A stretch of 64,000 nt of DNA from Arthrobotrys musiformis. Lineage: Eukaryota; Ascomycota; Orbiliomycetes; Orbiliales; Orbiliaceae. Both the position numbers and the translations under genes were made by a program. Shown in pieces: positions 36,102 to 45,687 of the stretch. Under the pieces are notes generated by a model. The model worked only from the letters and a program-made list of their open reading frames with translations, made no database searches and was not told the DNA's origin. Each line of letters starts with the position of its first letter. Within the stretch, counting starts at the first letter, position 1. The DNA lies in contig JAVHJL010000009.1 in the NCBI GenBank assembly GCA_036971715.1, positions 682,001 through 746,000 of the forward strand, written 5' to 3'.

Positions 36102-36503
36102 CTCTCGAAATTTTCATGTTTTCCCGTCTCGTAATGTCTCTTAGATACACTTGAAGATATTTCTTTGCAGATGTATCATTATTCTTCGATAACTACCTAG
36201 ATTCTAAGTTCAGAGGCAGATCAAGTGGTTCGGTCATAAGATGTCTCTTTCTTTGAAATAAAAAGAGTTTCAGTATGTTCAATTCAGATTCACTAACCAC
36301 GATCCCCCATGGCCAATCCAGGATGCATATCAAAACCAAGCTGGCAGAGGGGAGCGTCCCCCAGGCTAATATCAAGATCCCTCTTCAACTGCATTGATCA
36401 TGGATAACCAAACCTGTGAAACGTAATCGAACCTCCAGGCTGCAGGGTCTCTTCGAATTCCACGCCGAAGAGACCAGTACGGCTAGTTTATAATCTACAA
36501 TTT

Positions 36504-36534
36504 GTGTAAATTTACACTGGGATGTGACTCCCAG
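36504..36534. repeat. Adjacent palindrome and hairpin
   Basis: GTGTAAATTTACAC (36504-36517) is a perfect 14-bp palindrome. It runs into CTGGGA-tgtgac-TCCCAG (36517-36534), a 6-bp stem hairpin, and ACACTGGGAT is repeated directly a few bases later. No known element is recognised. Confidence 0.6.
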
Positions 36535-37527
36535 ACTACACTGGGATTCTATCATCTAATAATCTTTAAGTTAGACTAAGGTTTACAAAATTTAATGAAG
36601 CAAATTGGCATCTTTTGAGTCCTCAGATAATATTAAACATCAAGGCTAGTAATACAATTGGCTTCACAAACTTAAGTACTCAAAGAAACCCGCATAGTCT
36701 TATTCCTGCCTATTAAATCGTAAGCCCACCATGACCCCCTGATCAAACCATCCCATGGAACGGTGCATAAACCCCATGCCCCTTGGCACAATCACACCCA
36801 AGGATCAAAGAAATACGAGACACCTCAAGCATACACAACTTCCAGCCAATACAACCATAGTCCAATTTACCACCATGTTACACGAAACAGATAACAACCC
36901 AAGCATATCACCAACTCGCACGCCTTCTTTGTGGATACACCGAGTCAATATCCAATATATCATCAACCTATTGAAAAGCAAGATAATGCCAATGTCCCAT
37001 CTAAGATTATTGCATCAAAAACATGACATCTGCATCATGCACCTAGCTACTGCAGCATGCAGCAGTGAGATGTTGTATTTTAGTTCCAGCTGCGTTGCCT
37101 CGATTCCAGTGGGCTAATCTTGCAGCGGGGCGAGCAGGGGAACTTGATTGCCAGCGGATAGCAGCAGCTGGAATGCGAACGCCTCGTATTGGCTTTTGTG
37201 AGATGGGTGTTTACTGATCATATCACAATTTACCTAGTCATTCGTATGGTGGTTTACAAGGGATATTTCTGTCATATTCCCCTCCTTAAAACGAAATTTA
37301 CAATCACGCAGCGCTTACGCAAGAAAGGGAGCCATGCTATAGTGATGACACCTGTGACAACTAGAGCACTTCCCATCGTCACAGTATGCAAATCCTTCAT
37401 GTATTATTCGTCATGACTTTTGAGGAAAAATTATATACTATGAAAGAAATGGAGCATGGAAAAATAAGTTGCTCATCTCATCGAGAAAAAAAGAAGAAAG
37501 GGTATTAAGCCGAAGAAGAAAATTTGT

Positions 37528-38307
37528 TTAATAGAAGAATCCCAAGACTTTTCCGGCAACGTGTTTTCTCCTGGCCTCCTCGTGGTCCATGATACCGGCG
37601 GAGGTGGCGAGGACGATGAAACCGAACTGACGGGATGGCAACAGGTTGACGACCCACTTCTCGAAGTCACCGATGCGGACGTTGTAGCGGGGGGAGATGA
37701 CACCGCACTTGTTGAGACGTCCGTTGAGCTGGATGACGATCTTGCCGGAGCGGTGGTCATCGACTTCCTCGAATTCACCAATGTATCCTGTGATATAACC
37801 ATATCAGTATCGAATTGTTTTGCAACTCAACGAACAAAAGTCGTGAATAAATGTTCAAGAAAATAAACGATGTCAAATATGGAAAAAGACAAGACAACGT
37901 GTAAGAAGGATTCCCGAAAAGAGCGACCTTCCTCCACCAAAAAACCTCGCCTTCTTACAAATGCGAGGAAAAGGAAAGAGAAAGGCCGCTCCCATATTGA
38001 TATTCCGAGAACTTAAAGGACAAGGGCCGTGGAGGCATTACAAGAGGGCCAATCGTCTAGTTATCATCTCGGGGAGGTTTCGGGGAACCGCTCGCTCAAA
38101 CGCATACATCGAAGTTTCGATTACATGATACATTAAAGAATTCCGCGTGGTTTGGAAGGAAGAATCGAGCTTACCGTGCTTCTGCATGACAGTCAAGAAC
38201 TTGACGATGACCTTGGAGGCAGGTCGGATCATGACCTGACGCTTTCCGGCCTTTTCGGCATTGTTGATCGACTTCAAGCAGTCGTTGAGAACCGAGGTCT
38301 TAACCAT
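37528..38307 (-). CDS. RPS22: 40S ribosomal protein S22 (uS8, S15a)
   Basis: Small-subunit ribosomal protein. Two exons on the minus strand, 38307-38175 and 37787-37528, giving 130 residues, exactly the eukaryotic uS8 length. The sequence MVKTSVLNDCLKSINNAEKA, KRQVMIRPASKVIVKFL, then GRLNKCGVISPRYNV, LLPSRQFGFIVLATSAG and the ending GKVLGFFY leave no doubt. The intron is 387 nt, far longer than the 55-60 nt norm of this window, which is common in ribosomal protein genes and may carry an snoRNA (see the separate entry). The exons use strongly C-ending codons, as expected of a highly expressed gene. Confidence 0.98.
37901..37958 (-). ncRNA. Possible snoRNA hairpin inside the RPS22 intron
   Basis: Within the long RPS22 intron, GTAAGAAGG (37958-37950 on the minus strand) pairs perfectly with CCTTCTTAC (37909-37901), enclosing about 40 nt with a possible inner GCGA/TCGC stem, and an ACA triplet overlaps the 3' foot. 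This is the shape of an H/ACA 3' hairpin. In budding yeast an intron of RPS22B hosts the H/ACA snoRNA snR44, so an orthologue here is plausible. I could not identify a clean H box or guide pocket, so only the stem is well supported. Confidence 0.3.
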
Positions 38308-39021
38308 TTTGGCGGTAGGAGTTTAGAAGACGTGAAAGTCAAAAAAGCGAAAGCTATCCCAGCGTCGCATGTTAGTTTCAGGATCATTCCCATTCTTTTT
38401 TTTGCTGCTTCCAAAGCAAAACCATCATGAGTGCCTTTACGTGTCGAAGGGCATCACATCAATAGAAAATTTGATCGAGATGCCAATCATCAACATCGAA
38501 GAAAGGTTCAAGAGGCCGTCTTGCGGTATCAGAGAAGAGTTGGGCTCTTCTCTGATCGGACCAAGACTCGACCCTGACTGAAATTTATGTCCACTCGTTT
38601 TGATCCGCCTCATGGAGAGAGCGTGATTGTAGATGTTTCCGTACCTTAAACGTGAGGGAGGATTTGTGAGAGGTGGTAGACCGTGGTGGTTGCTGGCGGT
38701 GTCGTGATGTCGTGAATTGAAGATGGAGACGAGGTTTTGTTGAAAGTGTTTAAAGGATCAAAATTCAAACTCAATTGTGGTTTGACAAGGGCCCGAAAAA
38801 CCGTGCCCTAATTCAAAGGCTAGTCCTATTTAGGGGTTCTTCCAAAAACAAACATTCCAAACCGCAGCAACACAATATCAGTCTTGGCATCTCTCAGCAG
38901 CTTGAGGCTGTATCGCCAGTAAGAGGCAAGACCATTGAAAGCATGAAGTTAAGGGAATTAGGACTCTTGGATTGGATTTTTGATTGTAGTAAGCACTAGA
39001 AATTGGGGTATCATCCTTTCG
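38308..39021. other. RPS22 upstream region
   Basis: 714 bp holding the RPS22 promoter and leader and the 3' end of RDH54. No gene seen. The frame at 38152-38430 is antisense to RPS22. Confidence 0.5.
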
Positions 39022-41887
39022 CTAGAGTGAGTTCTTAGTAAATATAAATGATATGGCTTTAGGGTTCTCGTCAAGAACCGTTTTGAGGATCTCATCCTCG
39101 ACGATTGGGATGGGTTCTTCTTCCACATCCTCCTCATTGTCGTCCTCTTCACCCCTCGGGGACTGCCCGGGCGAAGGATCATGGGTACCACTCTTGGGGA
39201 TCTTGTCGGGGTTGATATGGGAGAACTCTAGCAATGCCTTCATCCTCTGCCTCGCTTTTGAAGTCGCTTTCCTATAAGCCTCTTCCTGCTTATCCATATC
39301 CACCACCGATGCCCTTGTCCAACCGGTCATCTGGATCGGCTCGTCCTTCTCTTCCTCTTCCTCCTCTTCAATATCCTCTCCAGGGAGCTCACCAATCTCA
39401 CCACACTCACACCCTAATAAGTCGTGGGTATTACACGTTGTTTCGGTGTCAAGTCTGAATAGGTCCTTTAGCTCAGCTGATGTGAAATTCGACCCGCCGG
39501 CCTTTTGGTCCATCACAGAGTCTGCAAGGCCTTGTTTTGTAATTTGCCTCTGGTATATCTTCTCATCAATACACCCAGTAGTTATCATACGATATATGTA
39601 TACGTGAGACTTTTGCCCGTCCCGGTGAACACGTGCCATGGCTTGAAGGTCCGTGGCAGGGTTCCAGTCCGAATCGAAGAGGAACAAGCGTGATGCGCCT
39701 ATAAGGTTAAGGCCCGCACCACCACTCTTGGATGACAGAAGGAAGGCAACTGACGTAAATGGTTAGTTATATGAGTAAGGAAAGAACGTCAACGGGGATA
39801 CTTACAAGCGACATCAGAGTTAACACGGTTAAATTTGTCGACAAGGTCCTGGCGTTTATTCGCTGGCGTTTTACCATCGAGTCTTAAGTGGTGAAACCCC
39901 TTTGAGTTAAGCATCTTCTCAAGGATGTCTAATGTCGATGTGTAATTCGAAACGAGCACAACCTTTTCTTGAGTCGTTTCTTTGAGCGTGACCAGCAGCT
40001 TTTCCAGAACTTTTAGTTTACCAGAGCTATTGCCGCTGACAAGAGCTGACCCTGCTACCTTGGCTTCTTCGAGGATTGAATTTGACAATTTAGTCTCATC
40101 ATCTTGCTTGCCTTTTGGTTTGAGAAGTGAAGTTGAGTTGCACACTTTCTTTAGCAGCGTAATCAGCTGCAACGCCGTATCCATGCTTCCCATTTGTCGC
40201 TTTGCAATAGTGGTATTAATGATAGCCTGATATAATTCTAGTTGCTGTTTTGTCGGCCGGCAGAACAAAACAACATCCGTCTTTGGGGGTAGGTATTTTG
40301 TCAAAATTTTAGCAGTTCTTCGAAGGACAAATTTATTCATCAAATCTGTCAACGAAGCTTTTCTAGCATTTCCGAGGTCCTTATCGGCCTTCGAAGCCTC
40401 GGGTTGCTGGCTTTTGACAATAGGATTCTCGAACTGTTTTTTGAAAGTACTGTAGTTCTCCAAAATCCCAGGATTGACAAAGTCCGCCATGACGAAGAAC
40501 TCTCGAAGGTCGTTCTGCAAGGGAGTTCCACTGAGAACGACTCTTCGAGGTGTAGCTAGCGACCGAATTGCTTGCGCGGACTTGTTCTCAGCAGTCTTGA
40601 GGCGATGTCCTTCATCTGCGATAATTATATCGACTTGACAATGTTTGAGTTTGTCTTGGATACTTCGTAGCCTCTCGTAGCCAACAATCATCACGTTGTA
40701 CACCGGGCCATGTGTGAAATCCCTCACGTTGCTCTTCGCATCTGCCACGAAAACATGTATCCGTTCGTTCCCTAGCCATTTTTTGAATTCTCGCCGCCAG
40801 TTGTTGACCAAAGAGACGGGACAAACAATCATGGCTTTCTTAACGACAGGGCCTTGGTTGTGGATCGGATTTTGCTTTAAGAGTGTCCACAGAAGAGCGA
40901 TCGTTTGTAACGTCTTCCCGAGCCCCATTTCATCCGCCAGAATCGCACCTCGGCCTTCGTACGGTCGCATCCCCATAACTGTTTCGTAAAGAAATGCAAC
41001 ACCTTCGCGCTGGTGGGGCCGAAGATGGCGAGATATGATCGGGTCCACCACAACATCGACTATCGTCTTATTTTTCGACGATATATCCGGTCTTTTCATA
41101 ACCAACGCCCCCTCAGCATTCGGGTCGAATCTTGCCGCTGGCTTTTGGGGGTTGATCTTTGTAACCGTAGTCCCGGACAATAGTGGAGGTTTGAATGTAC
41201 TTTTGGCATAGAATTCAGCCGGACTGATGGTTGATTCCGTATCCAATTGTTTCCCTTTGGATTTTAGGAACGGCTTGCCAGCCATAAAATCAGATTTCGC
41301 TAGGACTGAGTCGATTTCCGCTTCTTTCCCACCGAGACTAATAATATCCCCTTCAGCCGGTATTTTTGAGACCCTCCCGGTGCCAATGTCTCGGCCATTA
41401 ACATCTTGCAAAGTGGCATTCCCATTTACAATTGCCAATACACCATCTCCGTCCCATGTTTTGTGTTTCCGAGCCTGAAATTTGCGCCTACAGAAGTGTT
41501 CTCGTTAGAAGGTTTTATTGTTTTAATAGAGCATCAAAACTCTTACCAGAGAACGTTAAAGTAATATCTGCCCTCGCTATTATCAGTAGCAGGTTTTGGC
41601 CCCTCTTTCTCGGTCGCCGCAGGAGGATTCGCTACTGGAATCAAGGGTTTGCGTATTATAGTCGGTGGATTGAACCGAGACCCGGGGCCAGCTGTTATTC
41701 TAGAACCCGGTAGCACTCTTCTAACTCCAGTAGAACCTTGCGATGACCTCCCGCCATCTGAATCAGCGCTCTTCTGACTACTACTCTGTGGTTCGAGCTT
41801 AATCTTCTTCTGTGGAGGTTCTGAATTTGTAATATCAGTAGTCGGAGGCTTTTTGAGAAGCGGCGGTATGAACTTTTTGCGGTACAT
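39022..41887 (-). CDS. RDH54: DNA repair/recombination translocase RDH54 (RAD54B/TID1)
   Basis: SNF2-family ATPase that works with Rad51/Dmc1 in homologous recombination, remodelling Rad51 filaments on double-stranded DNA. Three exons on the minus strand: 41887-41547, 41487-39806, 39749-39022, giving 916 residues (yeast Rdh54 is 958). A basic N-terminus (MYRKKFIPPLLKK) is followed by the small domain typical of RAD54B, YYFNVLWRKFQARKHKTWDG. The helicase core has LADEMGLGKTLQT (Walker A, about 297-310), IIADEGHRLK, VVLSGTPLQNDLREF, then LLSSKSGGAGLNLIGASRL and FDSDWNPATDLQAMARVHRDGQ. The presence of the YFNVLW..K module and the spacing point to Rdh54 rather than Rad54. The C-terminus is acidic. 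Divergent, 415 bp from the helicase-nuclease gene. Confidence 0.93.
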
Positions 41888-42302
41888 CTTCTGGAATTAG
41901 GTCGATTGTTAAGGTAAAATTCAATGAGATGTCTCTAGGGTCGTCGAGGATGTATACAGAAGACCTAGGAAGACGCGACAGCATAGGAGAAACACAGGAA
42001 GACGTGTTGTTTAGTCGCTGCCAAGCCAGCCTCTTACATCGCCGCATTGAGGATCCAAATATCGCTGAGTCAGCACATCATTGGTGCATGGTGAAGTTAA
42101 TCCTGCCTGAACATACTCCTGCTTTGCCGCAGGAATCATGTATATTTAAGAAGCAGAGCCTCAAAATATCCTACTCTCACTGCCTCATCTATCTACCTTT
42201 TTTTGCGTCTCAAAATTTTGGCATAGACGGTATTTACGGCATAAAACAGAAGCTTGACGCGGTCAGAAATATCGACAACACCTGTTCACGTGACGTTGCA
42301 TT
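41888..42302. promoter_or_regulatory. Shared divergent promoter RDH54 / helicase-nuclease
   Basis: The 415 bp between the start codons serves both DNA-metabolism genes. TCACGTGACGT at 42286-42296 combines an E-box-like CACGTG and a TGACGT (CRE/ATF half-site), only 7-16 bp upstream of the ATG proposed for the helicase gene. No clear TATA box. The short frame 41929-42306 has no domain. Confidence 0.4.
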
Positions 42303-45188
42303 ATGACATCCTCATGCATTCGTCGAGGTACCTTTCCGCAGTAAAATCGCAAGGTTATTCTTTTTGAACGGTACTAATAGAATTTTACAGGAGTTTTACA
42401 GCTTAAATGTCTGGGGCGAAGTACCAGAATACCTATAAATTATTCTCCCAGATTCATAGCCCCTCAACAGCCAAAACATATTGACCATCTGGTCCGGCTT
42501 CTTGAGGGTAGGTCATTTACGTCGTCTTCGAGGCGGTACAACCGCCAGGACGACGACGATATAGAAAATGAAGATGACGACGATTTCGTAGCCAAAGGCC
42601 CGGATGCTCCGAAGCCGCTACGAGAAACAAAAGATGCATCCACGGGTACCCGGAAGGTCTTCCTTCCGCCGTTATCAAAGCAGCAGGAACAAGCAAGGCA
42701 GATTTTGTTGGCCGGCAAGCAAAACATCCTAATCAATGCATGCGCGGGCAGTGGGAAGACAACTACTTTGTTGCAGATGGCCGCCCACACCGGAAAGAAG
42801 TTTCTTGCTCTGCTCTATAACACAAGGTTAAAGGTTGAGACAATTGCAAGGTCTGAATCTTTGAAGCTTGAGAATCTGGTTATTGATAACTACCACGGTC
42901 TAGCGTATGTATTTTCTTTGCTGTGTTTCAGATGAGGAATCTGTGGCTTACAGGATCTTTCGTCTTCAATAGTTATCGATACTACACTGCAGAAGCAGAT
43001 ACCGACCAGGGGTTGAAACGAATAGTTGAAGCGGACCTGCCACCTATTCGTTCACTTCCCGAATTCGACGTCCTAGTCCTCGATGAGCAACAGGATATGA
43101 ACCCTATCATCTACAACTTCATACTCAAGCTGTTGCGAGATTGTAATAAGATGGGTGTCAACTCACCGCAGTTGATGCTTCTCGGTGACCCACGACAGGA
43201 AATTTATCAATTCAACAATGCAGATAAGAGATTCCTTACCCACTGTCGAAGCTTATTCCCCGGTCAGTACCTTGAAAATGGGAAAATTCACGACCGAACT
43301 TGGGTGGAAATCAACCAAATGGTATCCTTTAGGATGACCAGCCAGATCGTACGCTTCATAAATCGTCAACTCCTCAGAGGGTCAAAGCCACAGATTGAAG
43401 CCGTCAAGAATAATCCGGACGACCCTCTCCCAAGATATGTGGTATGTGATGCATACAGCGACGAGCCACTAAAGGAGCTTAAGCGTTTGCTATACGAGGA
43501 AGGACTTCCTCCAGAACAAATCCTTATCATGGCACCGTCTTTAAGGTCTGCAAAGAATCCTGTGCGGGACCTCGCCAACACCATCGCTTTAGACATGCCT
43601 GAAGTCCGCATCCATATACCAACAGATGATCACGATCGCATATCTGAGAGAGTCAGCGCCGGGAAAATTGTCTTTGCCTCTTACCATCAAGCCAAAGGAA
43701 TCGAAAGAGAAGCCGCTATACTCTTCAATTTCTCAAGTTCCTACTACGATTTCTATGATCGGCATCCTAAAACATTGGCTCATGTGGGGAATGTACAGTA
43801 CGTCGCCGCCACGCGGGCAAAGAAACACTTGGTATTGATCCATCATTACGAAGATGATTACCTCCCTTTCATAAACCGCAAGACATTATCGAAACACTGC
43901 TACCGACCTCCAGGCCCTAATTCGAGGGTAAAACCCCACCGAACGGAAAAACAAATTGAACAAGCAAAGGAGCCGAAGTTTAGATGGAAGGTTACGGATT
44001 TGACCAGGAACGTGCCCGAGACAGTTCTATCTGCCTGTATGTGTTCGATTTCCATACCATACCCCGATGGGTAAATTGCTAAGAGAGATTTCAATAGGCT
44101 TTAAAGAACTTGAATTAGAAATGGTCCGGGAACCAAATATATACAGAGTCCGACCAGCTACAGAGATTGAGATTGCGCCTGGAGACTGGGAAGCTGTCGC
44201 AGATATCACTGGAACAGCCGTGCCAGCGATTTTCGAATACCAACAGCGGGGGGAATGCAAATTGGTGACTGACCTCATGGATTACTTGAACAAGCCACAA
44301 ACCGCATTCGGACTACTCCGAGAGAAACACAGAGAGCGTATGTTGGATAAAATCTCGAGGCCAGTATTGGATATAAATGACCGCTTGGAAGAAAAGAAAC
44401 TCCAAATATCAGATATTCTGTTCATAGCCAATGTTTACAACATGCTATCGTCCGGTTACGTCTACAAAGTTCTATCGATCCCACTTGACAAATACACCTG
44501 GTTTACAACAGATCATTCTAAAGCTGCATTTAAAATACTGTCTCAAAGTATAAGCGACAAGGCGCGGTATGAGGTTTTTGTTGGGCACAAGTTCACTGAC
44601 GTGAAAGCCGGAAAAAACGACGTCGTAGTCATAGGAAGAGTTGACCTGTTCGATTATGCGAAGCTATGGGAGCTGAAATGGACAAGCGCGCTGCGACCAG
44701 AACATGTGCTTCAAGTGGCATTATATGCGGCGATTCAAAAACGATCTACAATTAAGAAATTCAGAGAGAAAGAGTATGTGGAGAGCCAGCCTCTCGAGTA
44801 TCAGGAAAGGATCGCCAAACGCAAGACGAAGCCGAAAATTCCGGTTGATATCGATTACCACGACCTGGAAAACGAAACCCTTTCTAAGAAGTTAAATCGA
44901 CTTTCAAGCTATTTACTACATATTCCTACAGGTCAGAAAATTAAGATTAGTTCCCGAATTCGCGGGGGGAAAGACGGCTTGATTGAGGTCTTGAGGAAAC
45001 TCATCAAGGCGAAAACCGACCCACCACCGCTAACAATTGATAGCAGGAGATTCCTTGAAGAGGCAAAACGTGGTTTCCCAAGCTTTGTTGGACCTTGCAC
45101 GGTTCCTCCTTGGTTAAGTCCCGGCTGGAACGAGATGAAGAAGGGTAAGGAATCGAAGCCCAAGATGGATGATAGTGTGTCGGAATAA
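42303..45188 (+). CDS. UvrD-like SF1 helicase fused to a PD-(D/E)XK nuclease
   Basis: Four exons (42303-42327, 42391-42904, 42973-44036, 44098-45188) give 897 residues. The first intron has a perfect TACTAAT branch site and is needed to keep the N-terminus open. Helicase motifs in order: I CAGSGKTTTL (about 125), II LVLDEQQDM (about 217), III LLGDPRQEIYQF (about 254), V FASYHQAKGIEREAA, VI VAATRAKKHLVLIH (about 457). This is the SF1A/UvrD order. At the C-terminus GRVDLFDYAKLWELK plus HVLQVALYA fits a RecB/Cas4-like nuclease: Asp717, Glu726, Lys728 and Gln740 are all present. So it should unwind and cut DNA. It is not Srs2 or FBH1 (no nuclease), and Dna2 has the opposite domain order. An acidic, low-complexity segment (RQDDDDIENEDDDD) precedes the helicase. 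Product function in the cell is inferred from domains and from its divergent partner RDH54. Confidence 0.82.
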
Positions 45189-45687
45189 AATCGCATTCGT
45201 TTGGGTAATTGAATAGAGCACTACAGATAGAGTCAGCTTATACATGTGCATACACAACTAAAACCAATGCCAAATATTTACGTACCTCAATTTAAAATGA
45301 GGCTGTTTGGGCTTTCATAAAAATTATCTCCATCGCCTATATATAGGCTTTTGCCCGCACAGGCATTGAAGTGTTGCTAGTGTGGTGATATCAGCCAACC
45401 AGAACATAGGATAGCTACATGCATTGTACGTCATGAGAGCTCTTGGAGTTGATGGAGCCCGACTGCCCGAATTATGTATAGCGCTGAGAACGAGAAGTGC
45501 GAATGGGACCCAATTCAGGATAGCCGATACGGAATTTTGGGGATACCATACATACCATAGTGGGGACATACAATCGTCTGATATCCCTCTCACTCTGCGA
45601 AATCCCGAAAACTTAGATTACCTCATACTCACACCTCACCCGATCGATTCAACATCTAACCCTCGCCCAACTTGCAGATTCAACACA
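45189..45687. other. Spacer helicase-nuclease to SAC phosphatase gene
   Basis: 499 bp between same-strand genes. GCCTATATATAGGC (45335-45348) is a perfect 14-bp palindrome containing a TATA core, 340 bp before the next ATG. No gene seen; the frame 45324-45593 has no domain. Confidence 0.5.

Larger units (their letters stand above)
32094..37527. other. 5.4 kb gene-poor region
   Basis: Apart from the KAP104 promoter and leader (about 32094-32800, purine-rich, with GGAA and TGTAGTGTGG repeats, and TTATATAAG near 32724) I find no supported gene. The longest open frame (32878-33303, 141 residues) has no domain or plausible splice partner, and frames at 35189-35470 and 36755-37117 are no better. 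There is no tRNA, no transposase signature and no terminal repeat that I can see. Small repeats are listed separately. It may hold a decayed element, ncRNA or long promoters. Confidence 0.5.
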
